A stretch of DNA of 64,000 bases from an uncultured Clostridia bacterium (GTDB lineage: Bacteria; Bacillota; Clostridia; Christensenellales; CAG-314). Below the pieces are notes generated by a model, which was not told where the DNA came from, did not search any database, and saw only the letters and a program-made list of their open reading frames with translations. The stretch covers positions 1 through 64,000 of the forward strand of contig CANRFV010000002.1 of assembly GCA_947629985.1 (NCBI GenBank), read 5' to 3'. Made by a program: the position numbers and the translations under genes. Positions 29,616 to 38,273 of this stretch are shown here, piece by piece. The first letter of the stretch is position 1. Every line of letters starts with the position of its first letter.

Positions 29616-30419
29616 CTACTCCAATTCTTCGAGAGCAAGTTTGTATTGCTCGTCGGTTACCGCGGTGCTGTGTACGCCCAGCCCCATCGTCTCGTAAAAA
29701 CTTACGCCCTTGCCCTTTACGGTATCCATTACAATGCAGTGCGCAACGCCTTTTTGACTTTTTGCAATGCAAATTGCCTTGTCCAGCGCGTCGAAATCGT
29801 GTCCGTTTACGCGCTGCGTTGCAAAGCCGAACGCCTCGAACTTGGCTTGTATGTTCTCGACATTCATTATGTCGGCGGTATAGCCGTCAATTTGCATGCG
29901 ATTGCAGTCCACAAACACGATAATATTGTCGAGTTTTTTGTTGGCGGCAAACATCGCGCCTTCCCAATTTTGACCTTCCTGCAATTCGCCGTCGCCCGTA
30001 ATTACGTACACAGTTGCGTCGTAGCCCTTTGCCTTGTTGGCTAACGCCAAGCCGCATGCGCACGACAATCCCTGACCGAGACTGCCCGCAGTCATATCGA
30101 CGCCGGGAGTAAGATTTATATTTACGTGGCTGGGCAGGCGCGTGCCCAACTTGTTGAGAGTATCCAACCACTCCAACGGAAAAAAGCCTTTAAGCGCCAA
30201 CGTGGCGTACAGCGCGGGACCGGCATGCCCCTTGCTGAGTACCAATTTGTCGCGCCCCGCCTTGCGCGGTTCGGAAGGGTCTACGCGCATGTGTTTGGAA
30301 TAAAGCACCGCCAACAGATCCACTATCGACAGGCTTCCGCCAACGTGCCCCGAGCCTTGCGAATGGATACATCTTAGCGTTTGGCGCCTTATTTCTTTGC
30401 TGAATTGTACAATATCCAT
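29616..30419 (-). CDS. Transketolase N-terminal subunit
   Basis: The 267-aa protein carries the diphosphate-binding half of transketolase: SGHVGGSLS near the start, LSKGHAGPALYATL, MTAGSLGQGLS and the thiamine-diphosphate motif GDGELQEGQNWEGA ending in VDCN. Together with the downstream subunit it moves two-carbon ketol units in the pentose phosphate pathway. The start is at the ATG (MDIVQF) behind GAGGTGA, rather than at the GTG three codons earlier. Confidence 0.93.
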   Translation of the reverse strand: MDIVQFSKEIRRQTLRCIHSQGSGHVGGSLSIVDLLAVLYSKHMRVDPSEPRKAGRDKLVLSKGHAGPALYATLALKGFFPLEWLDTLNKLGTRLPSHVNINLTPGVDMTAGSLGQGLSCACGLALANKAKGYDATVYVITGDGELQEGQNWEGAMFAANKKLDNIIVFVDCNRMQIDGYTADIMNVENIQAKFEAFGFATQRVNGHDFDALDKAICIAKSQKGVAHCIVMDTVKGKGVSFYETMGLGVHSTAVTDEQYKLALEELE

Positions 30420-30531
30420 AAAGTTCACCTCACTTTTGTTGAGTATAATATATCAAATTTTTATATGCTTTTTCAACGGTTTTGGCAAAAATTTTGCCGA
30501 TTTGCGCCGTCAAACGCCCGTTGCGCGCCTA

Positions 30532-32406
30532 TCAAACGCGCTTTGACAAACTGCCCAATCTGCCGTGGCAGGTAAAGTACAGCACTTGCGCGCTTGAAGC
30601 GAGCGATTTGAGCAACTGCGTTGCGCGCTTGAAGTTGTCCTCGTCAAAGTTTACAAAGGCGTCGTCTATTACAATAAAGGGTATGTTGCCGTCGTACAGC
30701 AATTCCGACAGCGCCACCCTGAAACACAGCAACGTTATTTCGCGTATGCCGCGCGAATATTCGCTCATAGGGTGCGTTTGATTGTTTTGACACAGCGTAA
30801 CCGCAAAATTGCGATCTACCGTTACGCGGTAATCGCTTGACGTTATTTGCGAAAGCAACTGCGAGCAACGAGCGCACAACTTGGGCAGATAACTCGACGA
30901 CAAATTGTCCTTGGCTTTTTCCAAAAGGCTACTTACTTTGTCGGCGACGTCGTACTTGCGCTGCGCTTGCCGCAGCAAATCGTCCGTTTGCGCCAACCGC
31001 TCGGTAAGCGAAACCGTATCGAAAGACAAATTTTTGCGCTCTTCTTCCAGGCGACCGCTTTCTACGGACAACTGTTGCAACGCGCCGTCCAGTTGGGCGA
31101 CTTCGGCGCTTATTTTGTCCGCCTCGCCGTCCGAAACAGCCGTGCGGCTTTGCGCCGCCGCAACTACGGGGCACAGCGTTTGATATTCGCGCAGATCGCC
31201 GAGATATTCGTTGTAAACTTGCCACAAATCGCCGCGAACTTCGCCAAACGCCCTGCCTTCGGCATTTACGTATATGTCCGCGATGGCGTAAAACTCATCC
31301 GATAGCCGTTCGTACTCCGAATGAGCGCGGTCTTTGCGAAAACGGCAAACATTAACTATTATCACAACTATTCCCGCGCATGCAACCGACGCGCCCCCTA
31401 CGATCATATAAACCTTGCCGCCGTCCGACAGCGCGCCGATAATGGCGATTACCACTCCCAAAACGGCTATGATAATTGCCGCCAACGTCAGATATTTGAG
31501 CGATGTGCCGTTGCGTTTGGGCGGAGCGCTTTCGATATCGTGCGAAAGTTGCTCGCAACGCTTGAAATCTTGGTCGAATCGGGCGGGAATACGCGCCAAT
31601 TTGTTTTTCAATTCGTACATACGCTGCTGCGCGGACTGTTCTTCGGGGGTGGGCTGTCGGTGCATTTGCTGCCCCTGCAAATAAGCCAATTGCTTGCCGA
31701 GTTGCGCGCGTTTGCTTTCGGCTGTCGCTTTTTCGCGGGTAATTTCGTCCAGCCTGCGCTCTATTTCGTCGTTGCGCCGACGCGCGCGTTCGGCGTTGTA
31801 AATATCGCTTTGTATTGCGGTTCTCTTTTGTTCAAGTTCGTATATTTCGCCGCCGTAACCGCGCTCGTAACGCAAATTCTTTTTGTACGCGCGCAAACTG
31901 TTTTGTATTTTGTCGTAATCCTGCGTGCTGTTTTGCACTATGTTGGCAAGACGCGAATCGAAGTTGTCGTTGGACGACATTTCTACCGCTTCCTGCGGAA
32001 AATACGCCGAACGGTCGTAACTTTCGGCGGTAAGCCCCAACAAATACTCGCCGGGGGACAACTCGGTGGATACCGCCTTGCCCGTGCCACCGTTTACAAA
32101 GTTCAACGATGATTGGCGCGCGGTAAGCCCGAAATACCGCTCGATATTGTACGTTTCGCCGCGATATTGCACCGCCATACTGCCGCCGAACTTGCCGTCG
32201 CCGTCCCAGGGGGCGTATTTGGTTACGTCGCTTACGCCCTTTACTTTGTTGTACGACAATCCGTACAGCATTGCGCGAATAAACGCCGCAACGGTGGTTT
32301 TGCCGAAACCGTTTACGTTTTGTATCGTGTTTATGCCGTCGTGCAGTTCTATTTTTACGTTTTTAAGTTTGCCGAACGCTTTAATTTCCAAACACAATAT
32401 TTTCAT
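30532..32406 (-). CDS. YhaN-like SMC-type ATPase with internal membrane segment
   Basis: The 624-aa protein has an N-terminal nucleotide-binding half with a degenerate P-loop NVNGFGKTT, then a long charged coiled coil (about residues 175-285), two hydrophobic helices (about 308-355: LTLAAIIIAVLGVVIAIIG and a second), another coiled coil and the C-terminal half with the signature-like SRGIREITLL and Walker B FIVIDDAFVNFDE. This is the layout of the YhaN/SbcC-like AAA_27 group. It overlaps the upstream nuclease gene by 4 bp. The membrane helices at the coiled-coil apex would tether the ATPase to the membrane. Role in DNA processing is inferred from its partner. Confidence 0.85.
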   Translation of the reverse strand: MKILCLEIKAFGKLKNVKIELHDGINTIQNVNGFGKTTVAAFIRAMLYGLSYNKVKGVSDVTKYAPWDGDGKFGGSMAVQYRGETYNIERYFGLTARQSSLNFVNGGTGKAVSTELSPGEYLLGLTAESYDRSAYFPQEAVEMSSNDNFDSRLANIVQNSTQDYDKIQNSLRAYKKNLRYERGYGGEIYELEQKRTAIQSDIYNAERARRRNDEIERRLDEITREKATAESKRAQLGKQLAYLQGQQMHRQPTPEEQSAQQRMYELKNKLARIPARFDQDFKRCEQLSHDIESAPPKRNGTSLKYLTLAAIIIAVLGVVIAIIGALSDGGKVYMIVGGASVACAGIVVIIVNVCRFRKDRAHSEYERLSDEFYAIADIYVNAEGRAFGEVRGDLWQVYNEYLGDLREYQTLCPVVAAAQSRTAVSDGEADKISAEVAQLDGALQQLSVESGRLEEERKNLSFDTVSLTERLAQTDDLLRQAQRKYDVADKVSSLLEKAKDNLSSSYLPKLCARCSQLLSQITSSDYRVTVDRNFAVTLCQNNQTHPMSEYSRGIREITLLCFRVALSELLYDGNIPFIVIDDAFVNFDEDNFKRATQLLKSLASSAQVLYFTCHGRLGSLSKRV

Positions 32407-33443
32407 TCCGAAATCTCCCCGTCTATTGCCGACAAACCGAATTTTATTACTTCGTCGCGCAAACTCTTGTCTTGTATTTCGTTACACGCCAACTTGACAA
32501 ATTCGCCGCGCAACGACACTTCGCTTGCCAATTGCCGCAAGTCGTACGCCGTTTCGGTGCAGTCTGCAATGCGCAATGCGAAAAACCTGCCGTCAAGTAA
32601 CTGCCGCGCAACGGCAGACAGGCGTATGCCCTGCCGCAACGTGCCGACAAATTGCAAATTTAGATAATCGCGCGCGGACACATCGGCAACGGAATCGCCC
32701 ACAAGGTGTTGCAACGCGATGTCGTTGTCGCATGCGCTTACGTCTATTTTGCGCGTAACAACTTTGCGACACGCTTGCTGAACAAAAGAAATTTTGCCGC
32801 TTTGCGTGTCGATCAATACAAAACCCGTAGGGGCGCTTTCGTCAAAACCGCGCGTTTCCAACACGCCGCAATAACAACCTTTTACGTTGCCGAACATGTG
32901 TTGCGCAAACGAATGTCTGTGCCCCAACGCCACGTAATCGGCGCCGCTTTGAGCGATGGCGCGCTTGTCGATAAACCCGTACGAATTGTCGTCGATATCG
33001 CCGTGCAACGTCAAAATACGGTACTTGCCGCCGCTTAACGCAAGTTTTGTCCACTGCTCCGCGTCGTCAAGCCCCAATTCGCGCCCGCAAATGACAACGT
33101 CGCCCAACGCGTAACTCGTCCAATCGCTACCGAACGTGCGAATTTGCGGACACAGCGCAAACAACTTGTCGTAAGGCGCGCTGCCCGCGTGATTTCCGCG
33201 CAACACAAACCACACCGCGCGACTGCGATTTACAATATTCGCAACGCTTGCCACGGTTGCGTCGGTTGCGTACTTGTCGTCGAACAAATCGCCCGCAACG
33301 ATTATCGCTTCCACACCGTTGTTGTTGGCAAATTCGGACATATTGTCCAGTGCCACAAGCAGTTCGTGCCGGCGAGCCACAGAGTCCTTTACCCCCGACA
33401 AGGGCGAATCCAAGTGAATATCGGCTGTATGAATTATTTTCAT
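32403..33443 (-). CDS. YhaO/SbcD-like DNA exonuclease
   Basis: The 346-aa calcineurin-like nuclease has HTADIHLDSPL, AGDLFDD, RGNHAG, LHGDID and GHRHS, the Mre11/SbcD metal ligands in order. RGNHAG replaces the usual GNHD, as in YhaO relatives. It forms an ATGA-overlapping pair with the YhaN-like ATPase, analogous to SbcCD. The start is at MKIIHTADIH behind GAGGGG; the upstream extension is dropped. A good promoter lies at 33478-33506. Confidence 0.9.
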   Translation of the reverse strand: MKIIHTADIHLDSPLSGVKDSVARRHELLVALDNMSEFANNNGVEAIIVAGDLFDDKYATDATVASVANIVNRSRAVWFVLRGNHAGSAPYDKLFALCPQIRTFGSDWTSYALGDVVICGRELGLDDAEQWTKLALSGGKYRILTLHGDIDDNSYGFIDKRAIAQSGADYVALGHRHSFAQHMFGNVKGCYCGVLETRGFDESAPTGFVLIDTQSGKISFVQQACRKVVTRKIDVSACDNDIALQHLVGDSVADVSARDYLNLQFVGTLRQGIRLSAVARQLLDGRFFALRIADCTETAYDLRQLASEVSLRGEFVKLACNEIQDKSLRDEVIKFGLSAIDGEISE

Positions 33444-33477
33444 TTGCCCCTCTTGCAAAATTTTATTCGTAACTAAT

Positions 33478-33506
33478 ATTGTATCACACGCGCGCAAAAC
33501 TTTCAA
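33478..33506 (-). promoter_or_regulatory. Promoter of the yhaO-yhaN-like operon
   Basis: On the minus strand TTGAAA, 17 bp and TACAAT, about 34 nt before the ATG. Confidence 0.75.
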
Positions 33507-33575
33507 TATGCACATTAACAAACATAAAAAAATAATCAATACACCAACCAAATTAACTCAACAGTTGTTCCAATT

Positions 33576-34067
33576 AAACTACCGCAAACTACGGACCGGT
33601 GGCGGCAAGACAAATATATACAAGCAACAAGCAGTCCTAATTAAACTCGACCTTGAAATACCGCTGAGCGAGTGTATCCACTGCAAAATAATCTGCAACA
33701 AGTATACCGCATTATATAATTTTTCTTTATGCGCGAGTGCTGTTGCGCTTCTACTATCAACAAACCAGTTTTAATTAAAATACTACCTTTTTTTCACGCG
33801 GAGCCGAGTGCGTCGCGACTCAAAATAATCTGCAACGAGCGTATACACGCAACAAGCAGTACCAACTAAACCCAACCTTGTGATCCCGCTGAGCGAGTGT
33901 ATCCACTGCAAAATAATCTGCAACGAGTGTGCCGCACACGACCTTATTTTTTTCAGCGCGAGTGCTGTTGCACTTCTACTATCAACAAACCAGTTTTAAT
34001 TAAAATACTACCTTTTTTTCACGCGGAGCCGAGTGCGTCGCGACTCAAAATAATCTGCAACGAGCGC
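33576..34067. repeat. Two tandem 225-bp units of a dispersed repeat
   Basis: 33618-33842 and 33843-34067 are adjacent near-copies with a 225-bp period. Each contains CTGAGCGAGTGTATCCACTG and AATAATCTGCAAC, which also occur at 8914-8950, and CGCGGAGCCGAGTGCGTCGC. 33576-33597 carries AAACTACCGCAAACTACGGA, the edge motif of the copy at 9056. A shorter third piece runs to about 34200. No gene is supported in 33507-34215. Confidence 0.85.
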
Positions 34068-34215
34068 ACACAGTGCGCGAAGCGAAGCCTTTTTGAGCGC
34101 GACCGCACGAGCGATATCCGTTTTGAATGCAATTGCACGAGCGCCACCACCATTTTTATTGCGGCATACGAAGCGAAGCCGTTTTGCAGGGAATATGCGA
34201 GCGGTATTGTGGTCG

Positions 34216-34264
34216 AAAAAAAATGCGCCTTTGCCCAAACGGAGAAGAAAATGGCAAAGGCGCA
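34216..34264 (-). terminator. Terminator of the 40-codon gene
   Basis: The 12-bp perfect inverted repeat TGCGCCTTTGCC / GGCAAAGGCGCA is followed on the minus strand by eight T. It lies 25 nt after the small gene's stop. Confidence 0.9.
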
Positions 34265-34289
34265 CTGTTCGGTTGTAAGCACCGATATA

Positions 34290-34412
34290 TTACTTGCCTA
34301 TTTGATTGCAAGCGTTTGTAAGACTTAACGCAACCAGATAGTTAATCTGATCTTCGCAAATCTCACATGTGTCTTTCTTATCGATTTCGTAATAATCCTG
34401 ATATCTAAACAT
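34290..34412 (-). CDS. Small 40-residue protein with a CxxC motif
   Basis: A 40-codon reading frame stands in a complete transcription unit: TATAAT at 34472-34477 on the minus strand, a perfect AAGGAGG 8 nt before the ATG, and a strong terminator at 34216-34264. The peptide begins MFRYQDYYEIDKKDTCEICE, is acidic in its first half, has a CxxC pair at residues 16 and 19 and a third Cys at 35, and a moderately hydrophobic middle. It has no signal peptide. It lies divergent from an AraC regulator. I recognise no family; a small zinc or redox protein, a signalling peptide or a modified-peptide precursor are all possible. Confidence 0.75.
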   Translation of the reverse strand: MFRYQDYYEIDKKDTCEICEDQINYLVALSLTNACNQIGK

Positions 34413-34471
34413 TGCGTTTGCCTCCTTGTTCAATTTGTTACAGTCGATTTATTTCGGCTGTTTACGCCTTT

Positions 34472-34477
34472 ATTATA
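34472..34477 (-). promoter_or_regulatory. -10 box of the 40-codon gene
   Basis: TATAAT on the minus strand about 60 nt before the ATG; the -35 is weak. The divergent araC-like promoter (TTTGCA, 17 bp, TATAAT at 34574-34579) is about 100 bp away, so shared control is possible. Confidence 0.55.
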
Positions 34478-34601
34478 TGGCAAAATTAAAAAAAGCAATT
34501 ATATTATTTTGCCAAAAAATAACACAAAACTGTTTTTTTGATGCATTTTGTTTGCAAAAAATGCGTTTAGTTGTATAATATAGATACTAATGGGGCGAAA
34601 A

Positions 34602-35504
34602 ATGGATATAAAAGACTACCACTTGGCAAACGACAAAAATTACAAAAGTTACAAGGAGCAAACCGTACACGGCACTCCAATGCTCCCGTTTGCCAAATAT
34701 CACACAAACATTTCCGCAATGTTGCCGTTTTACCCCATACATTGGCACGAAGAAATGGAAATTATCAAGGTGCAAAGCGGCAAAGGTCTGTTTTACGTTG
34801 ACGGCATAAAGTACGAAGGCTCTGCGGGAGACATATTTATTTTGTGCCCGTTTGTAATGCACTCTGTCAATCGTCTGGACGACAACGATATGCAAACCGA
34901 CTCGACAGTGTTCAATTTGCGGCTGTTGCAATCCAACGGCGCGGACATTTGCACCGTAAAATATTTTGCGCCGCTGCTTAACGAAAAACGCTCCGTGCCC
35001 TGCATTGTGCGCCCGCAAGACAGCTGGTACCACTCGTTTGACGAATGTATGACGTCCATTCTTATGTGCGACCCCAATTCCGACGGCGCCGAACTTGACA
35101 TAAAAGCCAATTTGTATTGGATGTTTTTTCACATATACAACAACCGTCTGATAGACGCCAAGCCCAATGTTGCCGAGGACAAGCGTTCGTACACGGTGCG
35201 GTTGGCGCTGGAATATATCCGCGCGGAATATATGAACGAAATAACGATAGAAAAAATAGCCAAACATTGCGGTTACAGCGAATTTTATATTATGAAACTG
35301 TTTAAGCAATACACGGGAACAAGTTGCGTAGACTACATAAACAACTACCGCCTTACCGTTGCGGGCAGACAGTTGCGCGATACGGACGACGACGTAAGCA
35401 CGATCGCCTATCAGGTGGGATTCAACAATATATCGTACTTCAACCGTCAATTCAAAAAACAATACGGTATGACGCCGAAAGAATTTCGCGCGCAACGCGC
35501 CTGA
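34602..35504 (+). CDS. AraC-family transcriptional regulator
   Basis: The 300-aa protein has an N-terminal cupin sensor (HWHEEMEIIKVQSGKGLFYVDG, about residues 45-75) and a C-terminal double HTH: ITIEKIAKHCGYSEFYIMKLFKQYTG and VSTIAYQVGFNNISYFNRQFKKQYGMTPKEFR. The family usually activates sugar-use genes. The start is the second ATG, behind GGGG, because the first ATG lies almost at the predicted start of transcription. Its target is not evident; the alpha-galactosidase gene and the divergent 40-codon gene are candidates. Confidence 0.92.
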   Translation: MDIKDYHLANDKNYKSYKEQTVHGTPMLPFAKYHTNISAMLPFYPIHWHEEMEIIKVQSGKGLFYVDGIKYEGSAGDIFILCPFVMHSVNRLDDNDMQTDSTVFNLRLLQSNGADICTVKYFAPLLNEKRSVPCIVRPQDSWYHSFDECMTSILMCDPNSDGAELDIKANLYWMFFHIYNNRLIDAKPNVAEDKRSYTVRLALEYIRAEYMNEITIEKIAKHCGYSEFYIMKLFKQYTGTSCVDYINNYRLTVAGRQLRDTDDDVSTIAYQVGFNNISYFNRQFKKQYGMTPKEFRAQRA

Positions 35505-35688
35505 TACCGAAAAACTTTATTCGAATAACTTTACAAAACCGTTATTTTCAAATATACGTTGCAGCCGTGCGGGCAAATTTACCGAGCGCGAAAAGAACGC
35601 AAATCTGCCGACGAGCCACAGCGGCAACAAAATTTCCGACAAGATACGGCATATCGCTTTAACAGCGGGGCATTACGCGCACTACCGC
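35505..35688. other. Intergenic stretch after the AraC gene
   Basis: I find no supported gene or terminator with a clear T-run. The consensus promoter for the split tRNA follows. Confidence 0.5.
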
Positions 35689-35717
35689 TTGACAACGCAA
35701 TTAAAAGTTTGTATAAT
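35689..35717 (+). promoter_or_regulatory. Consensus promoter upstream of the split tRNA-Arg
   Basis: TTGACA and TATAAT match the sigma-70/A consensus exactly, with 17-bp spacing. The strength fits a stable RNA gene. The next stable RNA downstream is the interrupted tRNA-Arg starting at 35868. Confidence 0.8.
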
Positions 35718-35722
35718 TTTTT

Positions 35723-35813
35723 ACGTTATCGACCCCACATTTGAAAGTTGTTACGGGCCGATCACTCAATTTGCGCCGGATCGCGGACTGCGATTTAACG
35801 TTATTGCCGCAAT
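35723..35813 (+). pseudogene. Fragment copied from the dhh phosphoesterase gene
   Basis: These 91 bp match 48705-48795, inside the DHH gene at 48359-49312, with 8 mismatches by eye (about 91 percent identity). The readable part, VIDPTFESC, is the same as in that protein. The fragment has no start, stop or catalytic motif and lies between a consensus promoter and a tRNA. Confidence 0.85.
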
Positions 35814-35867
35814 TGTTGCAAAACGTTTTGTCGGGTACTCGCAAGCGCCATTTTCAAAACCAAATAC

Positions 35868-35907
35868 GGATCCGTAGTTAAATGGATATAACCGCCCCCT
35901 CCTAAGG
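35868..35907 (+). pseudogene. 5' half of an interrupted tRNA-Arg (CCT)
   Basis: The acceptor strand GGATCCG, the D-arm TAGTTAAATGGATATAAC, the anticodon 5' strand GCCCC and the loop CTCCTAA are present, but the sequence then diverges and no T-arm follows. The missing half is at 43529-43572. Joined at the shared CTCCTAAGG, the two give a perfect GCCCC/GGGGC anticodon stem and a matching acceptor stem. Confidence 0.85.
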
Positions 35908-36074
35908 TAGTGTTCTATCCAAGCAAAACGGAGCAAATCGGCGGCAAAATGCGCTTTTCGGGGCAGTTTTCGCGGGTAAAACGCCTCGCCGCAAACGAAA
36001 TTACATCTTTTTTACACCCGCACGGATATTTCTCGATTTCTCGGTTACGAGAAGTATCTCCCAAAATTGAATAT

Positions 36075-36149
36075 GTTTCCGTAGTTAAATGGATATAACC
36101 CGGACCTCCTAAGTCCGCATTTCGGGTTCGACTCCCGGCGGGAACACCA
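36075..36149 (+). tRNA. tRNA-Arg (anticodon CCT), carried by the island
   Basis: An intact cloverleaf: acceptor GTTTCCG/CGGGAAC with one G-U pair, D-arm TAGTTAAATGGATATAAC, anticodon stem CGGAC/GTCCG around CTCCTAA, T-loop GGTTCGACTCC, discriminator A and encoded CCA. It shares its D-arm with the interrupted tRNA but has different acceptor and anticodon stems, so it is an independent gene. It probably replaces the lost host tRNA. Confidence 0.93.
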
Positions 36150-36150
36150 A

Positions 36151-36188
36151 AAAAACGGCTTGATTTGAAAGATAATCGAGCCGTTTTT
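36151..36188 (+). terminator. Terminator after the island tRNA-Arg
   Basis: AAAAACGGCT and AGCCGTTTTT pair around an 18-nt region, with the T-run directly at the 3' side. It starts two bases after the CCA. Confidence 0.85.
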
Positions 36189-36281
36189 CTGTTCATGATC
36201 ATGTTCTCCTTTCCCAAGATTTTGCCGATAGCACTTTACATTATAGCCGTTTCGGACGTACAAATGCAAGCGTTCGGCCGC

Positions 36282-37877
36282 TTACATTTCAAAGTCCTTC
36301 TTTTTCGCTTTCCTCGATTCTATGAAGTCGAGGTATTCCCTATATTCGGTCATGGTCTCGGAGCCGAGCCGCTTCATCTCCGCTTTCATACGCTTGAATT
36401 CTTCCATAACCGCCTGTTCGTCCTCGAATAACGGTTCATCGGGTTCGGCTTGTCTCGGGGCTTCTGCGGGCGGTTCTGCGCTCTCAAATACATTGGCGAT
36501 CCTTTCCGCCGCAAGTCTGTCCGTACTTTTCAGAGCGTAGGCGTAGACGTCGCTCGTCGTGCTTGTCCGCGCGTGTCCCGCCCGTGCCGAAACGGTCGTT
36601 AAAGGAACGCCCGCGGCGATCTGCAAGGTTATGTTCGTGTGGCGTAAACTATGCAGGGAGTAATGGTCGATATTCGCCTCTCGGAGCATTTTGTTCAGCC
36701 ACCCCGTAAAGGTACTCGGATAGAGCCGTTCGCCGTTCTCCTGCGTAAAGAGAAAGTCGTTCTCTTGCATATAGTCTCCGAGTTCTTCCCGCCGCTTTTG
36801 TTGCCATTTCTTGTACTCTTTCAGCGTTTCAATTAAAACTTCGGGCACGGCGATCGTTCGCTTTGACGTCTCCGTTTTGGGCTCTTTCTCTACTATGCCG
36901 AATCCCGTTACGGTCGTTACCGAGCGATTGACCGTGATCTCGCCTTTCCCGAAGTCGATGTCGCTCCATTCAAGCCCCGCGACCTCGCCCCTGCGGAATC
37001 CCGTCAAGAGGAACAAGAGCATAGCCGTCTTATAACGGATATTCGGGTAATCCGAAAGAAACTTGTAAAAACGCTTCGCGTCCTCGTCGGTCATACATTC
37101 GATTTTGTGCGGCGGGCGTTTGGGAAAATTGATATAGTCCGCCGAAGCGTAATTGTCCGTCACCAAACGGCTTTTCTTTGCAAGGGACAGGATCGCCCTT
37201 ATCGTTCGCTTGATTTTATGTATCGTCTCATACGCATACGGTTCTTCGACGATATGCTCGTCGAACAGTTTGTCGAACGGAATGCCGATGCGCTCGGCAA
37301 GGTCGCCGCTCCAAGTCTTGCTCACGGCTTTTCCCGCAAAGGCGTTGGCAAGCGAACAGCATTGTATGTTGACCTCATAGCGGAGTTTCATATAGTTATA
37401 GCCGTGCTGTTCCAAGACGGAGCGGAAGTCGGGCTTCGGAAAGACTTTCGACGTTCTCTTTTTCATAGCGTCGAGCTTATCGTAAAAGTTCTGAATAATG
37501 ACGGGAGTAAGTTCACGGAGTTTGTAGCCGCCGATATATTCGTTTGCAAGTTGAATACTTTTGCCGGCATTGACATAGTAGCTCAACGAACAATCTCTTT
37601 TTATCTTTTCAAGCCATTGCGCGGCATATTCCTTGAACGTGATATTCGGCGTGTCGGACGTCGCGGTCGAACCGCTTACGGTCGCCCGTATCTGCCGCTC
37701 GAATTCGTCCGCATAGTTTTGCGCCGCGCGCTCCGCTTGCTTTGCCGTAAGGCTTCCGTCCGGTCGCCAAGTGGTTGTTTCGAGAATGGTTTTGCCGCTG
37801 CCTTTGTCTTTGAATTTGACCTGTATCGTATAGGCGCTCTCGCCGTTTTTCAGTTGCCGTTTTCGTATCGTCGCCAT
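36282..37877 (-). CDS. Tyrosine site-specific integrase
   Basis: The 531-aa recombinase has an N-terminal arm-binding AP2-like domain (residues 1-65), a SAM-like core-binding domain (about 80-230) and a catalytic domain with Arg in LLTGFRRGEVAGLEW (about 295), HSLRHT (His409, Arg412), AGHARTST (His435) and the nucleophile Tyr445 in SDVYAYAL. It presumably inserts the island into the tRNA-Arg anticodon loop. It lies next to the left end, as usual for integrative elements. The extra C-terminal 80 residues are acidic and coiled. GAGG lies upstream of the ATG, and the stop of the excisionase gene is 1 nt away. Confidence 0.95.
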   Translation of the reverse strand: MATIRKRQLKNGESAYTIQVKFKDKGSGKTILETTTWRPDGSLTAKQAERAAQNYADEFERQIRATVSGSTATSDTPNITFKEYAAQWLEKIKRDCSLSYYVNAGKSIQLANEYIGGYKLRELTPVIIQNFYDKLDAMKKRTSKVFPKPDFRSVLEQHGYNYMKLRYEVNIQCCSLANAFAGKAVSKTWSGDLAERIGIPFDKLFDEHIVEEPYAYETIHKIKRTIRAILSLAKKSRLVTDNYASADYINFPKRPPHKIECMTDEDAKRFYKFLSDYPNIRYKTAMLLFLLTGFRRGEVAGLEWSDIDFGKGEITVNRSVTTVTGFGIVEKEPKTETSKRTIAVPEVLIETLKEYKKWQQKRREELGDYMQENDFLFTQENGERLYPSTFTGWLNKMLREANIDHYSLHSLRHTNITLQIAAGVPLTTVSARAGHARTSTTSDVYAYALKSTDRLAAERIANVFESAEPPAEAPRQAEPDEPLFEDEQAVMEEFKRMKAEMKRLGSETMTEYREYLDFIESRKAKKKDFEM

Positions 37878-37878
37878 T

Positions 37879-38091
37879 TCAGACCGCCTCGTCGATATTC
37901 AGATAGGAGAGAAGTTCGTCGTAGTTGATCAGAATCTTCTTGCCTGCGCGAATGGATTTTATCGTTCCGTTGTCGCACAGCTTTCGGATAAAATGATAGG
38001 TAACGGCTGTCTGCCCGTCCGTCGCTTTCAGAAGCGCGATAGCCTCCCGAATCGTCCTGATCCGCGCTCTCCTCGTAATTTTTTCTTCCAT
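37879..38091 (-). CDS. Excisionase-like HTH protein
   Basis: The 70-aa basic protein has a MerR/excisionase-type helix-turn-helix (AVTYHFIRKLCDNGTIKSIRAGKKILINYDELLSYL, given here as its span of residues about 29-64). Such proteins bend attachment-site DNA and steer the integrase toward excision. It has a perfect AAGGAGG and is translationally linked to the integrase gene (TGA-A-ATG). Confidence 0.85.
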   Translation of the reverse strand: MEEKITRRARIRTIREAIALLKATDGQTAVTYHFIRKLCDNGTIKSIRAGKKILINYDELLSYLNIDEAV

Positions 38092-38273
38092 AAAACCTCC
38101 TTGAATTCGATATGATTTTTGAGAGAGGAAACGGGTATCCCGTTTGCTCGAAAGGTGGGCGGGATGGCAAAGTGAATCTCGCCCTTATCCTGTTCAAAAA
38201 AATTGCCCGTTTTCGCTTGGTTTGAGGCAGTTTCCCTTTGCTCGTCCGTTCCCTTGCAAAAAGTTCCCTCCTT

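Noticed and set aside
35915..36217. Minus-strand ORF with GVPAGSRTRNADLGGPGYIHLTTE
   Set aside because: It is antisense to the intact tRNA-Arg; a known false-ORF pattern.
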